A stretch of DNA of 64,000 bases from an uncultured Lachnospiraceae bacterium. Its GTDB lineage: Bacteria; Bacillota; Clostridia; Lachnospirales; Lachnospiraceae. Shown in pieces: positions 9,050 to 17,546 of this stretch; positions within the stretch are counted from its first letter, which is position 1, and every line of letters starts with the position of its first letter. The stretch spans positions 1-64,000 of the forward strand of contig CANQMR010000007.1 of NCBI GenBank assembly GCA_947625015.1. Reading direction: 5' to 3'. The translations under genes were made by a program, and so were the position numbers. The notes beneath the pieces were generated by a model, which had not been told where the DNA came from, searched no databases, and saw only the letters and a list, made by a program, of their open reading frames with translations.

Positions 9050-10186
9050 ATGGAGCAGCGGGAACAATATATGCGGCGGGCCATAGAGCTGGCCAAACGT
9101 GGAATTGGAAAAGTGAATCCGAATCCCCTGGTGGGAGCCGTTTTAGTTAAGGAAGGGCAGATTATCGGCGAGGGGTATCATATGCAGTACGGCGGGCTTC
9201 ATGCGGAACGGAACGCTTTTCAGTCTCTAAAAGACAGGGAGGCGGCGAGGGGAGCGGAGTTATATGTGACCTTAGAACCCTGCTGCCACCATGGAAAGCA
9301 GCCGCCCTGTACGGAGGCGATTATCGAGCATGGCGTTTCAAGCGTGTATGTGGGTTCTAATGATCCCAATCCCCTTGTGGCAGGAAAGGGAATTAAGCAG
9401 CTCGAAGCGGCGGGAATCCGGGTGGTGACAGAATTTCTGAAGGCGGAATGCGACGGCTTAAACCCGGTGTTTTTTCATTACATTACCACAAAGACCCCTT
9501 ATGTGCTGATGAAATATGCCATGACTTTAGATGGAAAGATTGCCACAAGAACCGGACATTCGAGATGGGTATCCGGCGAGCAGTCCAGAAAACGGGTGCA
9601 GCAGACAAGAAACGCCCTGACGGGGATTATGGTAGGCATTGGCACTGTATTAAATGACAACCCAAGGCTGACCTGCCGGATAGAAGGGGGCAGGAATCCT
9701 GTCCGGATTATCTGCGATTCCAAGCTGCGGATTCCTTTGTCTTCCAATGTAGTGGATACGGCAAAGGAGGTGCCAACCATTCTTGCCACCATACCGCCTC
9801 ATGCAGAGTACAACCGTTTCTGGCATGAACAGAAGGAGGCGCTGGAAAAAGCGGGGGTGGAGGTGTTAGCGGTCAGGGAATGTGAGGGCAGGTTAGACCT
9901 TAAGGATTTGATGGCTGTGCTTGGCGAAAAGCAGATAGACAGTATTTTGTTAGAGGGCGGTTCTACCCTTAATTATGCCGCGTTGCAGGCAGGCATTGTA
10001 AATCGGATTGAGGCCTATGTGGCCCCAAAATTCTTTGGCGGCGCAGGATATTACACGCCCGTAGGCGGCGAAGGGGTGGAGCTGGCGACAGAGGCTTTAG
10101 GCTGTCAGTTAGTGTCCGCAGAGACGGTAGGAGAGGACATGCTTCTCACCTATGATGTGCGGAAAGCCGGGAACGGGGATTCGTGA
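9050..10186 (+). CDS. ribD: Bifunctional diaminohydroxyphosphoribosylaminopyrimidine deaminase / 5-amino-6-(5-phosphoribosylamino)uracil reductase
   Basis: A 378-residue cytoplasmic enzyme performing the deamination and the following NADPH-dependent reduction in riboflavin synthesis. The N-terminal deaminase domain (about 1-145) has the zinc site His51-Ala-Glu53 and PCCHHGKQPPC (Cys78, Cys87). The C-terminal reductase domain (about 148-365) shows YAMTLDGKIAT, SRWVSGEQSR and LLEGGSTLN. It is the first gene of the riboswitch-controlled operon; ribE starts 12 bases after its stop. Confidence 0.97.
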   Translation: MEQREQYMRRAIELAKRGIGKVNPNPLVGAVLVKEGQIIGEGYHMQYGGLHAERNAFQSLKDREAARGAELYVTLEPCCHHGKQPPCTEAIIEHGVSSVYVGSNDPNPLVAGKGIKQLEAAGIRVVTEFLKAECDGLNPVFFHYITTKTPYVLMKYAMTLDGKIATRTGHSRWVSGEQSRKRVQQTRNALTGIMVGIGTVLNDNPRLTCRIEGGRNPVRIICDSKLRIPLSSNVVDTAKEVPTILATIPPHAEYNRFWHEQKEALEKAGVEVLAVRECEGRLDLKDLMAVLGEKQIDSILLEGGSTLNYAALQAGIVNRIEAYVAPKFFGGAGYYTPVGGEGVELATEALGCQLVSAETVGEDMLLTYDVRKAGNGDS

Positions 10187-10198
10187 AGGAGGATGGAA

Positions 10199-10873
10199 AT
10201 GTTTACGGGAATCATAGAGGAGATTGGCACTGTGGCGTCCATTGAACGGGGCGCTAAGTCTTCAAGGCTGACAATAAAAGGAAAACTGATTTTTGAGGAT
10301 ATGCATCTTGGCGATTCCATAGCTGTGAACGGGGTGTGCCTGACGGTGACGGAAAAGACGGAAAATACCTTTACGGCGGACGTCATGGCGGAAACATTAC
10401 GGCGTTCCTCCCTAGGCAGTCTTTCTTCCGGCAGCCGGGTGAATCTGGAACGGGCAATGGCGGCAGCCGGACGTTTTGGCGGGCATATTGTGAGCGGGCA
10501 CATTGACGGCACCGGGGAGATAGCAGGCATGGACCGGGAGGACAATGCGGTCTGGGTGACGGTTAAGGCGCCGCCCGGGCTTTTGCGGTACATTATTGAA
10601 AAGGGTTCCATTGCCATTGACGGAATTTCTTTAACCGTTGCCTATGTGGACAATCAGTGCTTTAAGGTGTCGCTGATTCCCCACACGGCAGGCCACACCA
10701 CTTTGCCTGACAAAAAAAGCGGGGATGTGGTGAATCTGGAAAATGATATTGTGGGAAAATATATAGATAAACTGCTGCATTTTGATGAAACGCAGGGATT
10801 AGCAGGAAATGTGGAAACCAAGACGGAAAGCAGAATCAATGCAGATTTTCTTAAAGAAAATGGATTTATGTAA
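10199..10873 (+). CDS. ribE: Riboflavin synthase, alpha subunit
   Basis: A 224-residue enzyme that dismutates two 6,7-dimethyl-8-ribityllumazines to riboflavin. It consists of two lumazine-binding repeats: [10 protein letters not shown] starts the first, and [13 protein letters not shown] starts the second. I placed the start at the ATG at 10199 because AAGGAGG at 10186-10192 abuts the ATG at 10193 but lies 6 bases from this one, and MFTGII is the family's usual N-terminus. Confidence 0.96.
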   Translation: MFTGIIEEIGTVASIERGAKSSRLTIKGKLIFEDMHLGDSIAVNGVCLTVTEKTENTFTADVMAETLRRSSLGSLSSGSRVNLERAMAAAGRFGGHIVSGHIDGTGEIAGMDREDNAVWVTVKAPPGLLRYIIEKGSIAIDGISLTVAYVDNQCFKVSLIPHTAGHTTLPDKKSGDVVNLENDIVGKYIDKLLHFDETQGLAGNVETKTESRINADFLKENGFM

Positions 10874-10910
10874 ACTTGTTATACAAATAAAAACAACAGG
10901 AGGCGGAAAA

Positions 10911-12110
10911 ATGTCGGAATTTCATACAAGCCTGGAACTGGCCCAGGACTTAAAGGCCGGAAAATGCATAGTCCTCTTAGATGATGAGGACAGGGAAAAC
11001 GAGGGGGATGTGATCTGCGCCGCAGAATTTGCCACGACAGAGAACGTGAATTTTATGGCGGCTTATGCAAGAGGGCTGATTTGTATGCCCATGGACGCCA
11101 GCTATACGGATAAGCTCCATCTTCCCCAGATGTGTCTCACCAATACGGATAACCACTGTACCGCATTTTCTGTATCGGTGGACCATGTCAGCACCACTAC
11201 GGGAATCTCCGCTTACGAGCGGGGCGTTACCGCCAGAAAATTCGTGGAGGACTCTGCAAAGCCGGAGGATTTCCGCAGACCGGGGCATATGTTCCCCTTA
11301 GAGGCCAGACCGGGCGGCGTGATTGAGCGTCCGGGCCATACGGAAGCGACAGTGGATTTGATGAAGTTAGCAGGGCTGAAGCCTGTGGGCCTTTGCTGCG
11401 AGATTATGCGTGAAGACGGCATGATGGCAAGAAAAGATGACCTGCTGCGGTTTGCCAAAGAACACAATCTGAAGATTGGAACCATTGCAGACCTGATTCA
11501 GTACCGCAAGGAGCATGAGGTTTTTGTGGAGTGCGTGGCTAAGGCGAAAATGCCTACCCGCTATGGCGAGTTTATGATATATGGCTATGTCAACAAATTA
11601 AACGGAGAGCATCATGTGGCCTTAGTCAAAGGAGATGTTGCCGACGGCAAGCCGGTACTTTGCCGGGTACATTCCGAATGTCTGACCGGAGACGCCTTAG
11701 GCTCTGCCCGCTGCGACTGCGGCCAGCAGTATGACGCAGCCATGAAAATGATTGCCAGGGAGGGGCGCGGCGTTTTGCTCTATATGCGGCAGGAAGGCCG
11801 GGGGATTGGCCTGATTAACAAGATACGTGCCTATGCCCTTCAGGACCAGGGCCGGGACACAGTAGAAGCCAACTTAGAGTTAGGCTTCCCGGAGGACGCA
11901 AGAGATTACACCATCGGCACCCAGATTCTGGTGGATCTGGGTATCCGCGAGCTTCGCCTTATGACCAACAATCCCCTCAAGGTATACGGCCTCAAGGGCT
12001 ACGGCTTAGACATTGTAGAGCGCGTCCCCATCATCATGGAACCGGGCAAATACGACGCCTTCTACTTAAAAACCAAACAGGAAAAAATGGGCCATATCTT
12101 AAATTACTAA
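10911..12110 (+). CDS. ribBA: Bifunctional 3,4-dihydroxy-2-butanone-4-phosphate synthase / GTP cyclohydrolase II
   Basis: A 399-residue enzyme supplying both riboflavin precursors. The N-terminal half (about 1-200) is the DHBP synthase, with [13 protein letters not shown] and RPGHTEA. The C-terminal half (about 205-399) is GTP cyclohydrolase II, with [20 protein letters not shown] as the zinc site (three Cys at about 256-269) and RQEGRGIGL. The start at 10911 is set by AGGAGG 8 bases upstream; a longer frame overlapping ribE has no RBS. Third gene of the operon. Confidence 0.97.
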   Translation: MSEFHTSLELAQDLKAGKCIVLLDDEDRENEGDVICAAEFATTENVNFMAAYARGLICMPMDASYTDKLHLPQMCLTNTDNHCTAFSVSVDHVSTTTGISAYERGVTARKFVEDSAKPEDFRRPGHMFPLEARPGGVIERPGHTEATVDLMKLAGLKPVGLCCEIMREDGMMARKDDLLRFAKEHNLKIGTIADLIQYRKEHEVFVECVAKAKMPTRYGEFMIYGYVNKLNGEHHVALVKGDVADGKPVLCRVHSECLTGDALGSARCDCGQQYDAAMKMIAREGRGVLLYMRQEGRGIGLINKIRAYALQDQGRDTVEANLELGFPEDARDYTIGTQILVDLGIRELRLMTNNPLKVYGLKGYGLDIVERVPIIMEPGKYDAFYLKTKQEKMGHILNY

Positions 12111-12126
12111 CCGTTTACCATAAGCA

Positions 12127-12220
12127 GGCATTGTGAGCCCGCCGGCACTTAGGCGGTGCGAAGCAGCGCCTTATGTGCCGCTGCGAGGCGAGCATAGTGC
12201 AAACGTGCCTGCGTTGGTAT
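12127..12220. repeat. Imperfect long hairpin between ribBA and ribH
   Basis: GCAGGCA at the left end is matched by TGCCTGC at the right end, and the inner arms GGCACTTAGGCG and CGCCTTATGTGCC pair imperfectly. The GC-rich sequence differs from its AT-rich surroundings. It could be a small palindromic mobile or REP-like element, or an RNA processing or partial termination structure within the rib operon. It is not followed by a T run. Confidence 0.5.
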
Positions 12221-12234
12221 TGTTGTATATGTAC

Positions 12235-12324
12235 AACTTTAGAAACTGACAAGCGTTTCGCAGGTATAGATATAACTTTAGAAACCGACAAGCGTTTCGC
12301 AAATATAGATATAAATTTAGAAAG
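12235..12324 (+). repeat. 39-nt tandem repeat upstream of ribH
   Basis: Two adjacent 39-nt copies (12235-12273 and 12274-12312) each begin AACTTTAGAAAC and contain GACAAGCGTTTCGCA. They differ at only three positions. A third partial copy (12313-12324) runs to the ribosome binding site of ribH. No function is evident; the repeats place ribH about 230 bases from ribBA in an otherwise compact operon. Confidence 0.85.
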
Positions 12325-12337
12325 GTAGGTACTAAGT

Positions 12338-12799
12338 ATGAACACATTGGAAGGAAAATTAGTTGCAAAGGATATGAGGATCGGCATTGTCGCCGCAAGA
12401 TTTAACGAGTTCATCGTGTCCAAATTAATTGGTGGGGCTGTAGACGGCCTCACAAGGCATGATGTGCCGGAGGACAACATTACCCTGGCATGGGTGCCGG
12501 GGGCCTTCGAGATACCCGTCGCTGCCAAGAAGATGGCGGAATCCGGAAAGTATGATGCGGTTATCTGTTTGGGAACCGTAATCCGCGGCGCCACCAGCCA
12601 CTATGATTATGTATGCAACGAGGTATCTAAAGGAATTGCCCAGGTATCCTTACATACGGGGGTGCCGGTAATGTTTGGCATTGTCACTACGGAAAATATA
12701 GAGCAGGCCATTGAGCGTGCCGGAACCAAGGCAGGCAACAAGGGATATGACTGCGCATTGGGTGCCATTGAAATGGTGAATCTGTTAAAGCAGATGTAA
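12338..12799 (+). CDS. ribH: 6,7-dimethyl-8-ribityllumazine synthase
   Basis: A 153-residue enzyme that condenses the ribBA and ribD pathway products to lumazine, and normally assembles as an icosahedral or pentameric shell. Recognisable stretches are [31 protein letters not shown] with the catalytic His, and GTKAGNKG. It is the last rib gene. It follows the hairpin and tandem repeats noted at 12127-12324, and a HAD phosphatase gene begins 15 bases downstream. Confidence 0.97.
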   Translation: MNTLEGKLVAKDMRIGIVAARFNEFIVSKLIGGAVDGLTRHDVPEDNITLAWVPGAFEIPVAAKKMAESGKYDAVICLGTVIRGATSHYDYVCNEVSKGIAQVSLHTGVPVMFGIVTTENIEQAIERAGTKAGNKGYDCALGAIEMVNLLKQM

Positions 12800-12814
12800 C
12801 AGGGAGGAGCAGCC

Positions 12815-13606
12815 ATGCCAGCACTGATCTTTTTTGATATTGACGGTACATTGATTACTTTGGACGAGGAACACCGGATGCCGGAGAGCACAAAGCGGGC
12901 TTTAAACCGGGTTAAGGAAAAGGGACATAAGATATTTATCAATACCGGCAGGGTAAAGACCGCCATAGACCGCCCTCTGCTGGAATTTGGATTTGACGGT
13001 CTGGTCTGTGGCTGCGGCACTTATATAGAGTATGAGGGCAGGGAAATCTTTCATCATACGATTTCTAAGGACGATTGTATCCGCTATGCCGATAAGCTCC
13101 GCCAGTGCGGGTATCAGACGGTCTTTGAGGGCAAAGAGCGGCTGTTTATTGAGGGAGAGCATGGCCCCGGCAGCTTTATGGAGTATATTTATGATTATTT
13201 TTCCCAAAATACGGAATATCCCATCGAGACGCCCGCTCATCCGGCGTTTTGCTTTGATAAATTTACTACGGTCTGTATGCCGGGAAGCGACCGGGAACGC
13301 TTTCAAAAGGAGATTGGCAGTCATTTTCATCTGATTCCCCATGGAGGGCAGGTAATCGAGGCGGTGCCGGAGGGGTACAGCAAGGCGACGGGCATACAGT
13401 TTGTGGTGGATTATTCAGGCGCAGATTTATCGGATTGTTATGCGTTTGGGGATTCCATAAATGATATGGAAATGTTACAATATGTACCACATGCTGTCGC
13501 CATGGGCAATGCGGTGGAGCAGGTAAAAAATGTAGTGGAATATGTCACCTCGGATATCTCAGCGGATGGAGTGGAACAGGCGTTAGCGCATTATGGACTG
13601 CTTTAG
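12815..13606 (+). CDS. HAD-superfamily (Cof-type, class IIB) phosphatase
   Basis: A 263-residue phosphatase with DIDGTL (nucleophile Asp), a C2B cap, and the terminal FGDSINDMEML magnesium-binding motif. The RBS GGGAGGAG is 6 bases before the ATG. Its tight spacing to ribH (15 bases) suggests cotranscription. Clostridia need a phosphatase for the dephosphorylation step between RibD and RibH, and HAD enzymes perform it in other bacteria, so this is a reasonable candidate for that step. That role is inference from position only. Confidence 0.85.
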   Translation: MPALIFFDIDGTLITLDEEHRMPESTKRALNRVKEKGHKIFINTGRVKTAIDRPLLEFGFDGLVCGCGTYIEYEGREIFHHTISKDDCIRYADKLRQCGYQTVFEGKERLFIEGEHGPGSFMEYIYDYFSQNTEYPIETPAHPAFCFDKFTTVCMPGSDRERFQKEIGSHFHLIPHGGQVIEAVPEGYSKATGIQFVVDYSGADLSDCYAFGDSINDMEMLQYVPHAVAMGNAVEQVKNVVEYVTSDISADGVEQALAHYGLL

Positions 13607-13636
13607 AACATATAAAAGTGAAAAGGAAGAATCAGC

Positions 13637-15505
13637 ATGTTTCGATTAGAAGAGAGACAACTGCATATTTTGACAGGACTGGTGTTAATAGCTACGGTTC
13701 TTTCATTTTGCCTTTTGGGTATCAATCGTTCCTTTGGCCGGAACAGTACAGGCCGGTTACAGGAGATGTCGGACTTTTCTGATGGGTGGATTTGTACTTA
13801 TAGAACCAATGACCTGAATCGGCTGGAAGAATATCATAATGCAGAGGGAGGAGATTTTGCCGCGGACGATCGGAATCTTCAGGAGGTAAATACTTTTCCG
13901 GCAGTTTTGCCGGTGGAAAAGAATCAGCCGGTGGTATTTTTTCATATAGCGCCGGAGACTGGCAGGGAATCCCAATATTTGTTATTTCAGACGGACGGTC
14001 AGCACATACAGGTATCAGTGGATGAAAAGGTGATTTATCAAAGCAGCGATAAGGAAAGTGGAGTGACGGCTTACCATCTTATTCCCTTGTCTGCTGAATA
14101 TAATGATGCAGTGATAAAGGTACAGATTTCCGGAAATCCGGATGGCAGAGTTAAGATTAATCCTATTTATACCGGCACAAAGAATCAGCTTATTGTGCAC
14201 CTTCTTGTGCGGGATGGCATTATGGTTATCGTTGGCCTGATCCTGGTGGGAGCCGCGGTATTTTGTCTGTTGATTTACGGATTACTGCAAAATACCTGGA
14301 GTCAGAAACGTTTGCTGCTTTATGTGATATTGGAAGGGCTGGGATTTGGTCTGCTCTTCCTGCTAAAGGGCCGGACAATGGCGGTTTTGTCCGGGCTTAA
14401 TTACGGTCTTTGGCTGTTGCGTGCCTGTCTGTGCATTTTAACAGGGATATTGAACCTGATGGTAATTAGATGTTTTGTGCGCAGGAAAAAAATGCTGACT
14501 TTTTTAGATACAGGCATTTTGATTTATTTGGTTTTTTATATCAGCGTTATGGTGTTGCAGGGATTTTCCCTGATTAATTTCAGCACAGCATATTATATTG
14601 GCTGTGGAATGTTTATCGTTTGTCATGCGATCTGTACGGTTGTTTTGGGAACGGCGTTAAGCCGCTATCGACAAAAGGATTGTGTGATTCCCTTAACAGG
14701 CAGTGTCATTATTTTATTATGTGCTGCAATGCAGTTTGTCGCTGTGCTTTTTCACTTGCAGCAGGATATGCAGAATATGTGGTATCTCATGTCCGGGTTA
14801 ATCATTTACGAAGGGTTTATGCTGTTTGTGGGGTTAAAACAGGCTTTGCGGCTTTGGCCGGAAAAGACAGAGGAGCCGGATAACGAAGACGAGATAAAAG
14901 CACAATTAATTGAACGGTTAAATCCCAATTTGATTTTTGCCGCACTTCATTCTTTGCAGAATCTCATTGCCGCAGGCTCGGAAAACAGTATAAAAATGTT
15001 GTATTATATATCGGTGTATCTCAGGAATAATTTGAACGCCCTGCAAAAGGCGGGGGAAATGATTCCCTTTGAAGAAGAACTTGAGCATATCATTGCTTAT
15101 TTGCAGCTGCAAAAAATGAGAAACATAGGACTTTCTTTTCGCTTTGAGTGTAAGATAAAGGCGTTTCAGATTCCCCGGCATACCTTAGAACCGATTGTTG
15201 AAAATGCTGTTAAATATGGAATTTCAGGAAAAGATAATAAAGGAAATGTTGTAATCAGAACTTATTTGCGTGCAGAGGGATATGCCGTTCAGATTATTGA
15301 TGATGGCATTGGCTTTGACAAGGAACAGCTTACCAGAAAAAGTCCTACCGCATTATTGAATCTGCTGGATCAGTTAAAGGTAATCTGTGACGCCCGTACG
15401 GAGATTATTTCCAAAAGCGGTAAGGGAACAGTGGTTACAATAGTGCTGCCTATGCTGGAAAACGATATTATGGATGATGAGGAAAACATGGAAGCGGCAG
15501 ACTAG
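13637..15505 (+). CDS. Membrane sensor histidine-kinase-like protein lacking the phosphoacceptor His
   Basis: A 622-residue protein with one N-terminal membrane helix, an extracellular domain (about 40-190), about seven further helices (about 195-400) in a 7TMR-DISM-like layout, and a cytoplasmic LytS-type kinase module (about 420-615). The His_kinase box, normally NPHFLFN, reads LNPNLIFAAL, so the phosphoacceptor position (residue 431) is Asn. The ATPase part looks intact, with EPIVENAVKYG (N box) and IIDDGIGFD. No response regulator gene is adjacent. A DUF1189 membrane protein gene follows 23 bases later. It may act as a sensor without autophosphorylation, or phosphorylate elsewhere. Confidence 0.8.
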   Translation: MFRLEERQLHILTGLVLIATVLSFCLLGINRSFGRNSTGRLQEMSDFSDGWICTYRTNDLNRLEEYHNAEGGDFAADDRNLQEVNTFPAVLPVEKNQPVVFFHIAPETGRESQYLLFQTDGQHIQVSVDEKVIYQSSDKESGVTAYHLIPLSAEYNDAVIKVQISGNPDGRVKINPIYTGTKNQLIVHLLVRDGIMVIVGLILVGAAVFCLLIYGLLQNTWSQKRLLLYVILEGLGFGLLFLLKGRTMAVLSGLNYGLWLLRACLCILTGILNLMVIRCFVRRKKMLTFLDTGILIYLVFYISVMVLQGFSLINFSTAYYIGCGMFIVCHAICTVVLGTALSRYRQKDCVIPLTGSVIILLCAAMQFVAVLFHLQQDMQNMWYLMSGLIIYEGFMLFVGLKQALRLWPEKTEEPDNEDEIKAQLIERLNPNLIFAALHSLQNLIAAGSENSIKMLYYISVYLRNNLNALQKAGEMIPFEEELEHIIAYLQLQKMRNIGLSFRFECKIKAFQIPRHTLEPIVENAVKYGISGKDNKGNVVIRTYLRAEGYAVQIIDDGIGFDKEQLTRKSPTALLNLLDQLKVICDARTEIISKSGKGTVVTIVLPMLENDIMDDEENMEAAD

Positions 15506-15528
15506 TCCGCAAGGGAGGTTAAAAGCAA

Positions 15529-16343
15529 TGACAGGAAATGAGAGTGAATATACACAAAAGGAAGAGAAATTAAGCCTGACAGACCGGTTTATTACGGCTA
15601 TGTTTCTGCCTAAGGAATACGGAAAACTGCTGCACCTGTCCATTGGCAGAATCATCCAGTTTCTTGTGCTGCTGATCCTGCTAGTCAGCGTCATCCGCTA
15701 TGCAATCCCGGCGCTTGGGGCCATTGCAGGCATGGGCGGCATGAGGGATATCGTTATGAACCGGCTCCCTGCATTTTCTTTAGAGAAGGGTAGTTTTACC
15801 TTAGAAAAGGAAGTGGATTGGGCGGACGAGGTCAGCGGCGTCTATCTGCTTGTGGATACGGATACAAAGGAGTTTCAGGAGGAAGATGTGCCGGAAAATA
15901 TGGTGGAGGCCATTTTAGTCGGACGGGAGAATCTGCTGTTTTACAATCAGGTTCCCGGCATAGGGGGCATGGTTCAGGAAATGAAGTGGAAAGATATGGG
16001 GGACTTTACCCTGAATAACGAGATTTTAGCGGAGCACAGTTATGTAATATATATGATGCTGTTGTCTGTCTTTGTGTTTCTCTATATTGCGGAAATGATA
16101 AAATATGCAGTCTCTGGACTGTTATATGCCGCCGTCATGCTGCTTTTTGTGCGGACGCTGATGTTAGAGCTTAGCTTTGCGCAGGTCTATAAGACGGCAA
16201 TTTTTGCCCAGACAGTGGGAGCCATTGTCAATGCGGTGATGTACTGCATTAACATACCGGTGCTGATTTTAGCCGGAAGCTCTTTCTCCATGCTGGTTAC
16301 GGTTATGCTGATGAACCGGGTATTTGTCAGTATGCGGCAGTAA
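15529..16343 (+). CDS. DUF1189-family membrane protein
   Basis: A 271-residue integral membrane protein with one helix near residue 45, an extracytoplasmic middle region, and about four helices in the C-terminal half. The layout and length fit DUF1189. The function is unknown. The start at 15529 is set by GGGAGG 8 bases upstream; a longer frame would overlap the sensor gene without an RBS. It probably shares a transcript with the sensor gene. Its 3' end overlaps the convergent CYTH gene by 17 bases. Confidence 0.7.
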
Positions 16344-16815
16344 GCAGCTTAGCAATCTCATTTTTCTGCATCTGGCTTAAGGTGGAGTTGTGATAGGCGG
16401 CTTCTTCGGTTACCTCTCTGCCAAACCACTGCGGCGGCGCATAGGAAAGGGCTGTGTCTTCGTCCGGAAATTCCACTTCTGCAAGGAAAAGCCCTTCGAA
16501 TATGCCATGGAATACATCCAGCTCAATGGTAAGATTTCCTTTCTCCGGAATCCGATAGCGGGTTTTGGTGATGATATTCCCCTCCGTCTTTGCCAATAGC
16601 TTTTCATAGGCTCCTTTCGTCAGGGGAAATTCCACTTCCTCCCGTTTGAGAAAGCCTTCTCCCTTATAGGTCAGGATATAAGCTTCATCTTTTTTGCGGA
16701 TTCTTAATACCGGCTCGGTAATGATATAAGCCTGTTCTAATTGACTGTGGGGATATTCCTCCAGATTTTTGGGCAGCATTTTTGGTTCGATGATAAATTT
16801 TCTCTCTATTTCCAT
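16327..16815 (-). CDS. CYTH-domain protein (triphosphate tunnel metalloenzyme)
   Basis: A 162-residue protein of the CYTH family, which hydrolyses triphosphate groups (inorganic triphosphate or thiamine triphosphate) in a beta-barrel tunnel. The N-terminus MEIERKFII is the signature ExExK motif. Alternating charged strands follow (RIRKKDEAYILTYKG, TRYRI, IELDVFHG, EVEF). The start is chosen for GGGAGG 6 bases before this ATG; an upstream Met in frame lacks a site. It is a single gene on the minus strand, tail-to-tail with the DUF1189 gene. Confidence 0.88.
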   Translation of the reverse strand: MEIERKFIIEPKMLPKNLEEYPHSQLEQAYIITEPVLRIRKKDEAYILTYKGEGFLKREEVEFPLTKGAYEKLLAKTEGNIITKTRYRIPEKGNLTIELDVFHGIFEGLFLAEVEFPDEDTALSYAPPQWFGREVTEEAAYHNSTLSQMQKNEIAKLLTAAY

Positions 16816-16885
16816 ACAGACCTCCCATTGCGATGAATACGGCATACCGTTTTAATTGTTATAAGGGTATCACAGTTGCGCAGAA

Positions 16886-16914
16886 TTGACAAATACTTTC
16901 CCATAAACTAAAAT
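16886..16914 (+). promoter_or_regulatory. Promoter of the DJ-1/helicase transcript
   Basis: TTGACA (16886-16891), 17-nt spacer, TAAAAT (16909-16914). It is about 75 bases before the DJ-1-family gene and would also drive the overlapping helicase gene. Confidence 0.75.
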
Positions 16915-16988
16915 AGATGCATATTGATACGGGGCGGCTTTGGGGCCGCGGACGACAGGAAAAAGAGAAGAAAAAGGAGGCTTACAAC

Positions 16989-17546
16989 ATGAGTAAGGCA
17001 TATCTGTTTTTTGCTACGGGATTTGAAGAAGTGGAGGCGCTGACGGTTGTGGATATATTGCGCAGGGGCGGCGTGGATTGCAAGACCGTTTCAGTGACCG
17101 GGGATTATGATGTAACCAGTTCCCATGGGATTACCATACGGGCGGATCTGCTGTTTGACGAGCAGGATTTAGGCGACGCCGATATGCTGGTTTTGCCGGG
17201 CGGGATTCCGGGCACACCGAATCTGAAGGCCCATGCCGGGCTTAACCTGCTGATTGACCGGTATCACGAGGCGGGAAAATATTTAGCTGCCGTCTGCGCT
17301 GCGCCTACCGTATATGGAGAAAAAGGGATTTTGAAAGGAAAGAAGGCGACCTGCTTTCCGGGTTTGGAAGACGGGCTTATCGGCGCCGACAAAAAGACCG
17401 ACAAGGTGGTCTGCGACGGGCAGTTTATCACCAGCCGGGGAATGGGAACGTGTGTGGACTTTGGCCTTACCCTGCTTGAGAAACTGACGGATGCAGACAA
17501 TGCCCAGACGATCGGCAAGAAGATTGTGTACTATGTATCAGACTAG
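16989..17546 (+). CDS. DJ-1/PfpI-family protein
   Basis: A 185-residue protein of the DJ-1/ThiJ/PfpI superfamily. The nucleophile elbow AVCAAPTVYG contains the conserved Cys, and ATGFEEVEA near the N-terminus holds the conserved Glu. Family members are glyoxalase III-like or deglycase-like stress proteins; the substrate is not deducible here. The start at 16989 follows AAAGGAGG at 8 bases. Its 3' end overlaps the helicase gene by 14 bases. Confidence 0.9.
   Translation: MSKAYLFFATGFEEVEALTVVDILRRGGVDCKTVSVTGDYDVTSSHGITIRADLLFDEQDLGDADMLVLPGGIPGTPNLKAHAGLNLLIDRYHEAGKYLAAVCAAPTVYGEKGILKGKKATCFPGLEDGLIGADKKTDKVVCDGQFITSRGMGTCVDFGLTLLEKLTDADNAQTIGKKIVYYVSD

Noticed and set aside
10809..10910. 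Longer N-terminus for RibBA
   Set aside because: It would overlap ribE by 65 bases and lacks an RBS; AGGAGG points to the ATG at 10911, which gives the normal N-terminus.
12235..12324. Tandem repeats as a mini-CRISPR
   Set aside because: Only two full copies, directly adjacent without spacers, and no cas genes in the window.
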